In this document: positions 53,077 to 63,019 of the stretch, piece after piece
Layout: each line of letters opens with the position of its first letter
Numbering within the stretch: position 1 is the stretch's first letter
Assembly (NCBI GenBank): GCA_001570385.1
Contig: BBYL01000022.1
Coordinates: 1-64,000, forward strand
Reading direction: 5' to 3'
From: Microtetraspora glauca
Lineage (GTDB): Bacteria > Actinomycetota > Actinomycetes > Streptosporangiales > Streptosporangiaceae
DNA: 64,000 nucleotides
Notes under the pieces: model-generated
Told to the model about the DNA's origin: nothing
Seen by the model: the letters and a program-made list of their open reading frames with translations, nothing else
The model's database searches: none
Program-made: the position numbers and the translations under genes

Positions 53077-53991
53077 ATGACCACCGCCACACCGGCCGAC
53101 CCCGGCTCCCCGATCCTCGTCACCGGCGCCACCGGCAAGCAGGGCGGCGTCACCGCCCGGCGGTTGCTTGCCGGAGGCTGGCAGGTGCGAGCCCTGGTGC
53201 GCGACCTGACCGCACCCGCCGCTGCCGCGCTGGCCGCCGCGGGGGCCCGACTCGTGCGCGGCGACCTCGACGATCCGGCGAGCCTGCCGCCCGCGTTTGA
53301 CGGCGCCGCCGCGGTGTTCGGCATACCGCCCGTGGCCTTCGGACCGGCCGGACTCGAAACAGATCGCGAAGCGGCCCGCGGCCGAGCGCTGATCGACGCC
53401 GCCGCCGCGGCGGGGATCGAGCAGGTCGTGTTCAGCACCATCGCCTCTACATCGGCCGCGTCACGGGGTTCGGAGGGGAAGGCGCTGATCGAGGAGTACC
53501 TGCGCGACCACATCGCACTGCCCACCGTGCTGCGCCCGGTCAGGTTCATGACCAACTATCTCGGCCTCGGGGGGATCGGCATCGACGGCATTTCCCACGG
53601 CGTACACCGGCACCTCTTCCCTCCGCACGAGCCCATGCAGATCATCGCTCTGGAGGACATCGCCGAGTTCGCCGCGCTCGCGTTCGCGGACCCGGCCCGG
53701 TTCGCCGGACGAACCCTGGAACTGGCCGGCGACGAACCGACCCCTGTCGAGGCCGCCGCCGCGATCACTGAGGCCACCGGCATTCCGACCCGATACGAGC
53801 AGATCACCGACGCCGAGGCCGCCGCGCTCGGCCATGAAATCGCCGACACCAAGAAGCGCTGGGAGGCCGGTCACCGCTGGCACGCCGACATCGAGGCGCT
53901 GCGCGTCATCCACCCCGGACTGCGCACCCTCGCCGACTGGCTCACTGAATCCGGCGCCGCCGCCATCCGCGCCTGTCTCGCCACGACCTAG
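53077..53991 (+). CDS. NmrA-like NAD(P)-binding protein
   Basis: A 304-residue atypical SDR. ILVTGATGKQGGVTARRL is the dinucleotide-binding motif of NmrA/HSCARG/quinone oxidoreductase-type proteins; no catalytic Y-x3-K motif is visible, and LRPVRFMTNYLG is the family's specific segment. Such proteins sense NADP(H) or reduce quinones. GGAAAGG lies before the ATG. Its divergence from the TetR gene suggests repression by it. Its stop overlaps that of the converging GH95 gene. Confidence 0.88.
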   Translation: MTTATPADPGSPILVTGATGKQGGVTARRLLAGGWQVRALVRDLTAPAAAALAAAGARLVRGDLDDPASLPPAFDGAAAVFGIPPVAFGPAGLETDREAARGRALIDAAAAAGIEQVVFSTIASTSAASRGSEGKALIEEYLRDHIALPTVLRPVRFMTNYLGLGGIGIDGISHGVHRHLFPPHEPMQIIALEDIAEFAALAFADPARFAGRTLELAGDEPTPVEAAAAITEATGIPTRYEQITDAEAAALGHEIADTKKRWEAGHRWHADIEALRVIHPGLRTLADWLTESGAAAIRACLATT

Positions 53992-56288
53992 GGCATCCTT
54001 CCACCGGTCACCGTGTAGGCGCCGCCCGCCGCCGCGGTGAAGGTGACCGCCGCGCCGTCACGGGTGTGCCGCACAGAGCGTCCCTGGGCGTCCAGCAGGT
54101 GATAGGGACCGCTGAAGATCGCGTTGCGCACGGTCAGCGGTCCCGCCGCACCCGTGCGCAGGACGATCTCCGTGACGGCGCCGTCCTTCCACGAGGCGTC
54201 GACGGTCACGTCTCCGCGTGCCCGCAGCCCGGAGTACGAGCCGGTCGGCCAGGCGGCGGGCAGCGCGGGCAGCACGTCGACGGAGGAGTGCCGGCTCTGC
54301 AGCAGCATCTCCGCGATGCCCGCGGTGGCGCCGAAGTTGCCGTCGATCTGGAACGGCGGATGGGTGTCCCACAGGTTCTCCAGCGTGGAGGTCCTGAGCT
54401 GCTCGCCCAGCATCGTGTGGGCGTGGTCGCCGTCGAGCAGCCGCGCCCAGAAGTTGATCTTCCATGCCTTGGACCAGCCGGTGCCGCCGTCGCCGCGCGC
54501 GGTCAGCGAGACCTCGGCCGCCTCGGCCGGCGGGGTGCCCGCGGTGATCTGCCGGCCCGGGTGCAGCGCGAACAGGTGCGAGACGTGCCGATGGTCGTCG
54601 GTCCTGCCGTCCCAGTCGCTCTTCCACTCCTGGAGCTGGCCCCACGAGCCGACGCGCAGGCCGGGATCGAGCGTGGCCAGCGCCCGCCGTACCTCGGGCT
54701 CGTCGGTGCCGAGCGCCTCGGCCGCCTCCAGCACGTTCGTGAACAGGTCGTGGACGATCTGCTGGGACATCGACGCGCCAGCGGAGAAGTCGCCGTGCTC
54801 GGGCGAGTAGCTCGGCGAGACGACGAGCATCCCGTCGCGCGGGTCGGTGTGCAGGTTGTCCACCCAGAACTCCGCGGCGGCCTTCATCACGGGATAGGCG
54901 GTCTCACGCAGGTAGGTCAGGTCGCGGCTGAAGCGGTAGTGGTCGTACATCTGCTGGGTGACCCAGGCGGCGGCCTCGGGGAACCAGAACGCGGTGGCCC
55001 AGTCGTGGACGCCGGTGAACCCGAACGGGTTGGTCTCGTTGTGCACGACCCAGCCGCGCGAGCCGAACATCTCCCTGGCGGTCTTCGTGCCGGGCGCGAC
55101 CATGGCCGTGACGTAGTCGTCGTACGGCCTGGTCGTCTCGGCGAGGTTGGTCTGCTCGGCGAGCCAGTAGTTCATCTGCAGGTTGATGTTGACGTGGTAG
55201 TCGGCCGACCAGGGCGGGTTGGTCGAGGTGTTCCAGACGCCCTGCAGGTTGGCCGGGAGCGACCCTTCGCGCGATGACGCGATCAGCAGATAGCGGCCGT
55301 AGGCGAAGAACAGCGCCTCCAGCGCCCGGTCGGCGGCCGAGGCCCCGCCCGTGTACGCCTTGAGCAGCCGATCGGTGGGGACGGTGGGCGTCTCCTGCCC
55401 GATGTCAAGCCGCACCCGGTCGAACAGCGCGCGGTGGTCGGCGAGGTGGGCCCGCTTCAGCGTGTCGAAGTCCTGCCCCGCGGCCTTGTCCACGGCCTCG
55501 GTCACCTTGGCGTGCGGGTCCGCTCCCCGGTAGGCCGGATAGCTGTCGGCGTAGTCGGTGCCCGCCGAGAGCACGAACACGGCGCTGTCGGCGCCGGTGA
55601 CCGTGATCCGGTCGCTCCCGTCGGTACGGCTGCCGCCGTGCGCGACCACCTGGATCTGGCCCTCGAACACCATGCCGTTGTCGGCCAGCGCTCCCCTGAT
55701 CGTCAGCCTGCCGTCCCTGACGCTCACCTGCCGGTCGTCCCTGGGTGAGGAGGTGCGCAGGGTGAACGACACCTTTCCCGGCCGGTCGGCGGAGATGCGT
55801 CCGACGATGACGCCGCCCGGGTGGCTGGCGAAGTACTCGCGCGTGTAGGTGACGCCGCCGGCGGTGTAGCCGACCCGGGCGACGGCGTCCCGCAGGCGCA
55901 GTTCCCTGCGGTACCCGGTGGTCTCGGGCTGGGCGCCGAGGTCCGGCGTCAGGTCCAGCCAGAGGTCGCCGAAGGTCTGGTAGGCGCCGAACCCGCGCCT
56001 GGGCCGGCCGAGCTTCGCCGCGACCGCGCCGGGCGACATCCTCCCGTCGCGGTCGATCCGCGCCCGTACCTCGGCGATGGCGCCGGGGCGCGGGCTGGTC
56101 CAGTCACCGAAGTCGTAGCCGCTTCTGGAGCCGGGGCCTCCGGTCCACAGCGACTTCTCGTTGAACTGGAGTCGCTCGGTCGCGACGCCGCCGAACACCA
56201 TCGCGCCGAGCGCGCCGTTGCCGATCGGCAGTGCCTGGGTCTCCCAGTCGATGGCGGGCTTGACGTACCACAGGGTCGGCTCGCACAT
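53988..56288 (-). CDS. GH95 alpha-L-fucosidase
   Basis: A 766-residue glycoside hydrolase of family 95, hydrolysing terminal alpha-L-fucose by inversion. Domains: N-terminal beta domain (ALPIGNGALGAMVFGG, FNEKSLWTGGPG), helical (alpha/alpha)6 barrel in the middle with SREGSLPANLQGVWNTSTNPPWSADYHVNINLQMNYW, and a C-terminal beta domain. PSYSPEHG and DGNFGATAGIAEML hold the expected acid/base region. No signal peptide is present: the start MCEPTLWYVKPA is cytosolic-type, and extending upstream gives no hydrophobic leader. It is divergent from the fucose-catabolic operon, so it releases L-fucose inside the cell. Confidence 0.94.
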   Translation of the reverse strand: MCEPTLWYVKPAIDWETQALPIGNGALGAMVFGGVATERLQFNEKSLWTGGPGSRSGYDFGDWTSPRPGAIAEVRARIDRDGRMSPGAVAAKLGRPRRGFGAYQTFGDLWLDLTPDLGAQPETTGYRRELRLRDAVARVGYTAGGVTYTREYFASHPGGVIVGRISADRPGKVSFTLRTSSPRDDRQVSVRDGRLTIRGALADNGMVFEGQIQVVAHGGSRTDGSDRITVTGADSAVFVLSAGTDYADSYPAYRGADPHAKVTEAVDKAAGQDFDTLKRAHLADHRALFDRVRLDIGQETPTVPTDRLLKAYTGGASAADRALEALFFAYGRYLLIASSREGSLPANLQGVWNTSTNPPWSADYHVNINLQMNYWLAEQTNLAETTRPYDDYVTAMVAPGTKTAREMFGSRGWVVHNETNPFGFTGVHDWATAFWFPEAAAWVTQQMYDHYRFSRDLTYLRETAYPVMKAAAEFWVDNLHTDPRDGMLVVSPSYSPEHGDFSAGASMSQQIVHDLFTNVLEAAEALGTDEPEVRRALATLDPGLRVGSWGQLQEWKSDWDGRTDDHRHVSHLFALHPGRQITAGTPPAEAAEVSLTARGDGGTGWSKAWKINFWARLLDGDHAHTMLGEQLRTSTLENLWDTHPPFQIDGNFGATAGIAEMLLQSRHSSVDVLPALPAAWPTGSYSGLRARGDVTVDASWKDGAVTEIVLRTGAAGPLTVRNAIFSGPYHLLDAQGRSVRHTRDGAAVTFTAAAGGAYTVTGGRMP

Positions 56289-56566
56289 ACGCGGAAACCT
56301 CCGGCGATCGGTCGATCTCGCCCCCGTTCCTACACCGGAAACGTGGCCGTAACAAGATTTGCCATCCGACGTTTTCCAGGTCGTGACCGTACGGCCGGAG
56401 GGGCAGATATCGGATGTACGAGCGACCAGACCGGGGAGTACATAGGACATTTCGCCATATATCCAGGTCACAGATCGGACTACCTGCCCGCGAAATCTTG
56501 ACATGAACCTGCGGTGCGCTCCAGCATCTCGATCGAGACATCCGATGTATGACCGAAGGATGCGGT
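56289..56566. promoter_or_regulatory. Divergent control region of the fucose locus with palindromes
   Basis: The 278 bases hold promoters for GH95 and the fucose operon. At 56527-56538 lies the perfect palindrome TCTCGATCGAGA, directly followed by ACATCCGATGT (56538-56548), an imperfect palindrome close to the operon start. A related GGATGTAC at about 56413 recurs near the GH95 side. A TTGACA at 56498-56503 could be a -35 element, but its -10 is weak. A repressor, perhaps of the GntR or LacI type, is expected outside the window. Confidence 0.5.
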
Positions 56567-57412
56567 GTGAAGCTGCTGCGAGTAGGACCTGTCGGGCAGG
56601 AGAAGCCGGTGGTGATGGACACCGCCGGTAACCTGCGCGACATCGGAGAGCCCGAGATCGACGGGGCTTTCCTCGCTTCCGGGGGAGTGGCGCGCGTCCG
56701 CGACGCGCTGGAGCGCGGCGACCTGCCCATCGTGGACGCCGAGGGACTGCGGATCGGCCCGCCCGTCGCCCGCCCCGGCAAGATCGTGTGCATCGGCCTG
56801 AACTACAGTGACCACGCCGCGGAGACGGGCGCCGATCTGCCGGCCGAGCCGGTGGTCTTCATGAAGGCGCCGAACACCGTGGTCGGCCCCTACGACGAGG
56901 TGCTCGTCCCGCGAGGGAGCGTGAAGACCGACTGGGAGGTCGAGCTGGCGGTCGTGATCGGCCAGACCTGCCGCTACCTGGAGTCCCGCGAGGAGGCGCT
57001 GAGCAAGATCGCGGGGTACGCGGTGGCCAACGACGTCTCGGAGCGCGAGTTCCAGATCGAGCGCGGCGGCCAGTGGGACAAGGGCAAGTCCTGCGAGACG
57101 TTCAACCCCCTCGGCCCCTGGCTGGTGACCGCCGACGAGGTCGGCGACCCCCAGGGGCTCGGCATGCGGCTGTGGGTGAACGGCGAACTCCGGCAGAGCG
57201 GCCACAGCGAGAACATGGTCTTCGACGTCGCCGAGATCGTCCGCTACCTCAGCCGGTTCATGGTGCTGGAGCCGGGTGACGTCATCAACACCGGCACGCC
57301 CGCGGGCGTCGCCATGGGCCTGCCCGGCCAGCCGTACCTCCGGGCCGGCGACGTGATGGAGCTGGAGATCGACGGTCTCGGACGGCAGCGGCAGACGGTG
57401 GGCCAGGCGTGA
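56567..57412 (+). CDS. FAH-family hydrolase, 2,4-diketo-3-deoxy-L-fuconate hydrolase type
   Basis: A 281-residue fumarylacetoacetate-hydrolase-fold enzyme: [14 protein letters not shown], the metal-binding [11 protein letters not shown] and [12 protein letters not shown] are the family hallmarks. Next to fuconate dehydratase it fits the final hydrolysis of 2,4-diketo-3-deoxyfuconate to pyruvate and lactate. The GTG at 56567 is chosen because the AAGGA upstream and the family start [10 protein letters not shown] agree; six more codons to an ATG at 56549 are unlikely. It overlaps the next gene by four bases. Confidence 0.9.
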   Translation: MKLLRVGPVGQEKPVVMDTAGNLRDIGEPEIDGAFLASGGVARVRDALERGDLPIVDAEGLRIGPPVARPGKIVCIGLNYSDHAAETGADLPAEPVVFMKAPNTVVGPYDEVLVPRGSVKTDWEVELAVVIGQTCRYLESREEALSKIAGYAVANDVSEREFQIERGGQWDKGKSCETFNPLGPWLVTADEVGDPQGLGMRLWVNGELRQSGHSENMVFDVAEIVRYLSRFMVLEPGDVINTGTPAGVAMGLPGQPYLRAGDVMELEIDGLGRQRQTVGQA

Positions 57413-58695
57413 GCCCGCGCATCGTGGCGCTTTCGACCCACGACATCCGCTTCCCCACCTCGCGTGAACTCGACGGCTCCGACGCGATGAACCCCGACCC
57501 CGACTACTCCGCCGCGTACGTGGTGCTGCGAACCGCGGACGGCGTCGAGGGACACGGGTTCGCGTTCACGATCGGACGCGGCAACGACGTGCAGACCGCC
57601 GCGATCAGGGCGCTCGAGCAGTACGTGGTCGGGCGGGACGTCGACGACATCGGCGCGCTGTACAAGGACATGGTCTACGACTCCCAGCTGCGCTGGCTCG
57701 GCCCGGAGAAGGGCGTCATGCACATGGCGATCTCCGCCGTGGTCAACGCGCTCTGGGACCTGAAGGCCCGGATCGAAGGCAAGCCGCTGTGGCTGCTGCT
57801 CGGCGAACTGCCGCCGGAGCGGATCGTGGACCTCGTCGACTTCCGCTATCTGAGCGACGCCCTCACCCCCGCGGAGGCCCTGGAGATCCTGCGCCGGGCC
57901 GAACCGGGAAGGCGTGAGCGGATCGCCCACCTGCGGGAGCACGGCTACCCGGCCTACACCACCTCCCCCGGCTGGCTCGGCTACGACGACGACAAGCTCA
58001 GGCGGCTGTGCCAGGAGGCGCTCGGCCAGGGCTTCAAGCAGATCAAGCTCAAGGTCGGCGCCAGCCTCGACGACGACGTCCGCAGGTTCCGGGTCGCCCG
58101 CGAGGTGTGCGGCGACGGCTTCCCGATCGCGATCGACGCCAACCAGCGCTGGGACGTCGACTCCGCGGTCACCTGGATCAACGCGCTCAAGGAGTTCCAC
58201 CCGCACTGGGTCGAGGAGCCGACCAGCCCCGACGACGTGCTCGGCCACGCCGCCATCGCGCGCGGCATCGCCCCCATTCCGGTCGCGACCGGCGAGCACG
58301 TGCAGAACCGGATCGTGTTCAAGCAGTTGCTCCAGGCCGGGGCCATCTCCTACCTGCAGCTCGACTCGGCCAGGGTCGGCGGCGTCAACGAGAACATCGC
58401 GATCCTGCTGCTCGCCGCCAAGTTCGGCGTGCCGGTCTGCCCGCACGCCGGCGGCGTCGGGCTGTGCGAGCTGGTCCAGCATCTGTCGATGTTCGACTAC
58501 GTCGCGGTGAGCGGCTCGATGGAGAACCGCGTCATCGAGTACGTCGACCACCTGCACGAGCACTTCACCGATCCGGTCGTGATCGAGAACGGCTGCTACA
58601 CCGCCCCCACCGCGCCCGGGTTCAGCGCCCGGATGCGTCCGGAGTCGATCAGCGCGCACAGCTTCCCCGGCGGCGCGGTCTGGAGGGAGTCATGA
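57409..58695 (+). CDS. fucD: L-fuconate dehydratase
   Basis: A 428-residue mandelate-racemase/enolase-superfamily dehydratase. The pattern IKLKVGA (with the K-x-K base), the three metal ligands in [18 protein letters not shown] and [12 protein letters not shown] (acid/base His region), and [14 protein letters not shown] are those of fuconate dehydratases. It removes water from L-fuconate to 2-keto-3-deoxy-L-fuconate. GTG start. The sequence [15 protein letters not shown] before the barrel is also typical of FucD. The gene is named from the known family; the enzyme was not assayed here. Confidence 0.93.
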   Translation: MSPRIVALSTHDIRFPTSRELDGSDAMNPDPDYSAAYVVLRTADGVEGHGFAFTIGRGNDVQTAAIRALEQYVVGRDVDDIGALYKDMVYDSQLRWLGPEKGVMHMAISAVVNALWDLKARIEGKPLWLLLGELPPERIVDLVDFRYLSDALTPAEALEILRRAEPGRRERIAHLREHGYPAYTTSPGWLGYDDDKLRRLCQEALGQGFKQIKLKVGASLDDDVRRFRVAREVCGDGFPIAIDANQRWDVDSAVTWINALKEFHPHWVEEPTSPDDVLGHAAIARGIAPIPVATGEHVQNRIVFKQLLQAGAISYLQLDSARVGGVNENIAILLLAAKFGVPVCPHAGGVGLCELVQHLSMFDYVAVSGSMENRVIEYVDHLHEHFTDPVVIENGCYTAPTAPGFSARMRPESISAHSFPGGAVWRES

Positions 58696-59426
58696 CGCTC
58701 AGGGCACTCGTCACCGGCGGAGGTTCCGGCATCGGACTGGCCACCGCCCGCGCGTTCGCCGACCGCGGCTGGAGAGTCGCCTGCCTGGACATCGCCCCGC
58801 CCGGCGATCCGTTCATCGGCGTCACCGCCGACGTCACCGACGACGCCGGGGTCCGTACGGCCGTCGCCGAGGCGGCGGAACGGCTCGGCGGCCTGGACAT
58901 CCTGGTCAACAACGCGGGCATCGGCGCCCAGGGAACGGTCGAGGACAACCCGGACACCGAATGGGCCCGGGTCCTCGACGTCAACGTGGTCGGCATGGTC
59001 CGGGCGTCCCGGGCGGCCCTGCCGTACCTGCGGAGGTCGGAGCACGCCGCGATCGTCAACACCTGCTCGATCGCGGCCACCGCGGGCCTGCCGGACCGCG
59101 CCCTCTACAGCGCGAGCAAGGGCGCGGTGTTGTCCCTCACGCTCGCCATGGCCGCCGACCACGTGCGCGAGGGCATCCGCGTCAACTGCGTCACCCCCGG
59201 CACCGCCGACACGCCGTGGATCGGCAGGCTGCTCGCGTCGGCGGCCGACCCCGAGGCGGAGCGCCGGGCCCTTTCCGCTCGCCAGCCGATGGGCCGCCTG
59301 GTCACCGCCGAGGAGGTGGCGGCGGCGATCGCCTACCTGGCCGGGCCCGACGCCCGCTCCACCACCGGCACGGTCCTCGCGGTCGACGGCGGCATGCACG
59401 GCCTCCGGCTCAGACCGGCCAACTGA
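58692..59426 (+). CDS. SDR, probable 2-keto-3-deoxy-L-fuconate dehydrogenase
   Basis: A 244-residue classical [15 protein letters not shown] and the catalytic YSASK with NTCSIA serine are intact; [13 protein letters not shown] forms the substrate/cofactor loop. With fucD and the FAH gene in one overlapping operon, it fits the oxidation of 2-keto-3-deoxy-L-fuconate to the 2,4-diketo acid. The start overlaps fucD by four bases and follows GGAGGGAGTC. Confidence 0.88.
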   Translation: MTLRALVTGGGSGIGLATARAFADRGWRVACLDIAPPGDPFIGVTADVTDDAGVRTAVAEAAERLGGLDILVNNAGIGAQGTVEDNPDTEWARVLDVNVVGMVRASRAALPYLRRSEHAAIVNTCSIAATAGLPDRALYSASKGAVLSLTLAMAADHVREGIRVNCVTPGTADTPWIGRLLASAADPEAERRALSARQPMGRLVTAEEVAAAIAYLAGPDARSTTGTVLAVDGGMHGLRLRPAN

Positions 59427-59463
59427 CACACCCCCCACCCCCCGAGGAAGCAGAGGCGAAACG

Positions 59464-60507
59464 ATGAGGTTCGGCCCCGTGGTCGCAGGAGCGGCCCTCT
59501 TGACGGTCATCACCGCGTGCGGATCCACCACCGAGGACGGCGCCGCGACCGGCGGCACCGGCGGCACGGCGTCGGGAGGGAAGGTCGGCATCGACTTCCC
59601 CCGCGCGGACTCCGACTTCTGGAACTCCTACAGCAAGTACGTCCCGCAGATGGCGACCGAGCTCTCGGTCGACCTGATGAACCCGACCAACTCCCAGAAC
59701 GACGTGGCCAAGCTGGTCGCCAACACCCAGGCGCTGGTCAGCCAGGGCGCCAAGGTGATCGTCATGGCGCCGCAGGACACCGGGGCCATCGCCTCCACAC
59801 TCCAGCAACTGGAGAACAAGAAGATCCCGGTCGTCTCCGTCGACACCCGCCCCGACAAGGGCAAGGTCTACATGGTCGTACGCGCGGACAACAAGGCGTA
59901 CGGCACGAAGGCGTGCGAGTTCCTCGGCGAGAAGCTCGGCGGCAAGGGCAAGGTCGTCCAGCTCATGGGCGCGCTCAGCTCGATCAACGGCCGGGACCGG
60001 GCCGAGGCGTTCCGCGACTGCATGAAGACGAAGTTCCCCGGGATCACCGTCTTCGACGAGCCGACCGAATGGGAGGGGAGCAAGGCGGCGTCCATGCTGC
60101 AGACCCGCCTGGAGCAGAACCCCGACATCAAGGGCGTCTACCTGCACGCGGGCGGCGTGCACCTGGCCCCGACGCTGCAGGTCCTGAAGGCCAAGGGCCT
60201 GCTGGTCCAGCCGGACGACCCGAAGCACGTGTTCGTCGTGTCCAACGACGGCATCCCGCAGGAGTTCGAGGCGATCCGCAAGGGCGAGATCGACGCCACG
60301 GTCTCCCAGCCCGCCGACCTCTACGCGAAGTACGCGCTCTTCTACGCCAAGGCGGCGGCCGAGGGCACGACGTTCCAGCCCGGCGCCACCGACCACGACA
60401 GCACGATCATCTCGTTGCCGAACGGCCTTGAGGACCAGCTTCCCGCTCCGCTGGTCACCAAGGAGAACGTGGACGACAAGAACCTCTGGGGCAACCAGGT
60501 CAAATGA
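59464..60507 (+). CDS. Sugar ABC transporter substrate-binding lipoprotein (ribose type)
   Basis: A 347-residue periplasmic-binding protein of the RbsB/peripla_BP_4 family. The lipobox ITAC has Cys19. GIDFPRADSDFWNSYSKYV is the first strand, then DVAKLVANTQALVSQGAKVIV and SVDTRP, typical hinge and sugar-pocket elements. It delivers the sugar, probably fucose or a fucoside, to the importer encoded next. AGGAAGCAGAGG precedes the ATG. The spacing to the SDR gene is 37 bases. Confidence 0.93.
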   Translation: MRFGPVVAGAALLTVITACGSTTEDGAATGGTGGTASGGKVGIDFPRADSDFWNSYSKYVPQMATELSVDLMNPTNSQNDVAKLVANTQALVSQGAKVIVMAPQDTGAIASTLQQLENKKIPVVSVDTRPDKGKVYMVVRADNKAYGTKACEFLGEKLGGKGKVVQLMGALSSINGRDRAEAFRDCMKTKFPGITVFDEPTEWEGSKAASMLQTRLEQNPDIKGVYLHAGGVHLAPTLQVLKAKGLLVQPDDPKHVFVVSNDGIPQEFEAIRKGEIDATVSQPADLYAKYALFYAKAAAEGTTFQPGATDHDSTIISLPNGLEDQLPAPLVTKENVDDKNLWGNQVK

Positions 60508-61985
60508 GCGTTCACGTCGAAGCCAGGAACGTCACCAAGCGGTTCGGACCCACCGTCGCGCTGAACGGCGCGGGCATCGCCATCGCCGAGGGCGAGACGC
60601 ACGCGCTCCTCGGCAGGAACGGCGCGGGCAAGTCCACCCTGGTGTCGATCCTGACCGGGCTCCAGGCGCCGGACGAGGGTGAGGTGCTGTTCTCGGGAGA
60701 GGCCGCGCCCGCCCTCGCCGACCGGGACGCGTGGCGGCGGCGGGTCGCCTGCGTCTACCAGAAGTCGACGATCATCCCCACGCTGACCGTCGCAGAGAAC
60801 CTCTACCTCAACCGGCACCAGACCTCCGGCCGGCTCATCCGGTGGGGCGCGCTGCGGCGCAGCGCCCGCGAACTCCTCGACCGCTACAGCGTGGACGTCG
60901 ACGCGAGCGCGCTCGCCGGTGACCTCGGCGTCGAACAGCGGCAGCTCGTCGAGATCGCCCGCGCGCTGTCGTTCGGCGCGCGGTTCATCATCCTGGACGA
61001 GCCGACCGCCCAGCTCGACGGCCCCGCCATCGAGCGGCTCTTCGAGCGGATGCGGGCGCTGCGCGAGCAGGGCGTGACCATGATGTACATCTCCCACCAC
61101 CTGGACGAGGTGTACGAGATCTGCCAGAGCGTCACGGTCTTCCGCGACGCCCGGCACGTCGTCACCCGGCCGGTGTCCGAGCTGCCGCACGACGAGCTGG
61201 TCGCCGCGATGACCGGCGAGGCCGCCACGGCCTACCAGGCCAGGTCGCGTACGCCCGGCACCTCGGTCGCGATCTCCGCGACCGGCCTGTCCCTGCGGGA
61301 TCGCTACCAGGACGTCGCGCTGGAGGTGCGCGCGGGAGAGCTGGTCGGGCTGGCGGGATCCGGCAGCAGCGGCAAGGTCGGCCTGGCCGAGACGCTGGTC
61401 GGGCTCCGCAGGGCCGACACGGGCACGATCGTGATCAACGGGACCGCCGTCAAGCCGGGCGACGTTCCGTCCGCGCTCGGGGCGGGGCTCGGGTTCGTCC
61501 CCCAGGACCGGCACCACGAGGGGTTCGTCCCGCTGCTGTCGATCGCCGAGAACGCCACCATGCCGATCGCGCACAAGCTCGGCCGGTTCGGCACGGTGTT
61601 CCCGTCCAGGCGGCGGGCGCGAGCCGTACAGATGATCGAGGACCTGGACATCAAGACCGAGGGGCCGGACCAGCCCGTCGGGGACCTGTCCGGCGGCAAC
61701 GCGCAGAAGGTCGTGCTCGCCAGGGCGCTGTCCGACTCGCCCGCCGCGCTGGTCGTGATCAACCCCACCGCCGGGGTGGACGTCAAGGCGAAGCAGTCGT
61801 TGCTCGGCGCGGTCGAGGACGCGGTCGAGCGGGGCGCCGGTGCCGTACTGGTCTCCGACGAGCTCGACGACCTGCGGATCTGCGACCGGGTGCTGGTGAT
61901 GTTCCACGGCAGGGTGGTCAAGGACGTGCCGCGCGGCTGGTCCGATCCCGAGCTCGTGGCCGTGATGGAAGGCATGGAAGAGTGA
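60504..61985 (+). CDS. Sugar ABC transporter ATPase (RbsA-like, two domains)
   Basis: A 493-residue duplicated ATPase. The N-terminal half has Walker A GRNGAGKST, signature LGVEQRQLVEI and Walker B FIILDEPTAQLD; the C-terminal half has a degenerate Walker A (GSGSSGKVG) and signature LSGGNAQKVVLA, the usual RbsA/XylG pattern. Overlaps the binding-protein gene by four bases and the permease gene by four. It energises sugar import in the fucose locus. Confidence 0.94.
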   Translation: MSVHVEARNVTKRFGPTVALNGAGIAIAEGETHALLGRNGAGKSTLVSILTGLQAPDEGEVLFSGEAAPALADRDAWRRRVACVYQKSTIIPTLTVAENLYLNRHQTSGRLIRWGALRRSARELLDRYSVDVDASALAGDLGVEQRQLVEIARALSFGARFIILDEPTAQLDGPAIERLFERMRALREQGVTMMYISHHLDEVYEICQSVTVFRDARHVVTRPVSELPHDELVAAMTGEAATAYQARSRTPGTSVAISATGLSLRDRYQDVALEVRAGELVGLAGSGSSGKVGLAETLVGLRRADTGTIVINGTAVKPGDVPSALGAGLGFVPQDRHHEGFVPLLSIAENATMPIAHKLGRFGTVFPSRRRARAVQMIEDLDIKTEGPDQPVGDLSGGNAQKVVLARALSDSPAALVVINPTAGVDVKAKQSLLGAVEDAVERGAGAVLVSDELDDLRICDRVLVMFHGRVVKDVPRGWSDPELVAVMEGMEE

Positions 61986-63019
61986 GCGCAGCGACCCCCT
62001 CGACGACACCCCCGACGACACCCGCGGCGGCGACCTCCACGGGACGTCCCCGTACGGGCGGAGGACTGCGGCTCGGCCGCTTCAGGGACCTGACGCTGGT
62101 GCCGGTCATCGTCGTCCTGCTCGTCGTGGGCGCGTTCGTGGACCCGGTGTTCCTCACCGTGGGCAACCTCACGAACGTGCTCCAGCAGCAGTCCGCGCTG
62201 GCGCTGGTCGTGCTGGCCGAGGCGATGATCCTCATCGCGGGCAAGTTCGACCTGTCGCTGGAGTCGACCGTCGGCATGGCCCCCGCCATCACCGTGCTGG
62301 TGATCCCGGCCACCACCGGGCAAGGGGCGGGGAGCGCGGGCCTGCTCGCGATCCCGCTCTGCCTGCTGATCGGGGCGGCCATCGGCGCGTTCAACGGCTT
62401 CCTGATCCTCAAGTTCCAGCTCTCGGCCTTCGTCGTCACGCTGGCCATGCTGATCGTCGTCCACGGCCTGCATCTCGGGCTGACCGGCGGCAAGAGCCTG
62501 TTCGAGCTGCCGGAGTCGATCATCTATCTGGGCGGCGCCACCTGGCTCGGCGTCCCCGCGTCGATCTGGATCGCGGGGGTGCTGTTCGCGGCGGGCATCG
62601 TCGGCCTCGGCTACTTCAAGGCCGGGCGCGCCCTGTACGCCATCGGCGGCAACGCCGACGCCGCGCGGGCCGCGGGCGTCCGGGTGGACCGGGTGCTGTG
62701 GACGGTGTTCATCATCGGCGGCGCGCTCGCCGCGCTCGCGGGCGTCCTCGAGACCGGCCGCCTCGGCGGCATCAGCGCCAACCAGGGCGTCGGCTGGATC
62801 TTCATGGTGTTCGCCGCCGCCGTCATCGGCGGTGTCAGCATGGACGGCGGCAAGGGCACCATCCTCGGGGCGCTCACCGGCGTGCTGGTCATCGGCCTGG
62901 TGGAGAACGTCCTCACGCTGAAGGGCGTGCCCGGCGAGTGGAAGCAGCTCGTCTACGGCGGGATCATCCTCGTCGCCCTCATGATCAGCCGGATCGCGGG
63001 CGGGAAGGCGCAGGACTGA
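61982..63019 (+). CDS. Sugar ABC transporter permease (RbsC-like)
   Basis: A 345-residue permease. About 35 disordered T/P/A-rich residues precede eight to ten hydrophobic segments. LAEAMILIAGKFDLSLESTVGM is the RbsC-type core motif and GNADAARAAGVRVDRV the ATPase-coupling loop. The GTG start is in the ATPase gene overlap. It forms the membrane channel of the importer, with two copies likely. Confidence 0.94.
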   Translation: MSAATPSTTPPTTPAAATSTGRPRTGGGLRLGRFRDLTLVPVIVVLLVVGAFVDPVFLTVGNLTNVLQQQSALALVVLAEAMILIAGKFDLSLESTVGMAPAITVLVIPATTGQGAGSAGLLAIPLCLLIGAAIGAFNGFLILKFQLSAFVVTLAMLIVVHGLHLGLTGGKSLFELPESIIYLGGATWLGVPASIWIAGVLFAAGIVGLGYFKAGRALYAIGGNADAARAAGVRVDRVLWTVFIIGGALAALAGVLETGRLGGISANQGVGWIFMVFAAAVIGGVSMDGGKGTILGALTGVLVIGLVENVLTLKGVPGEWKQLVYGGIILVALMISRIAGGKAQD

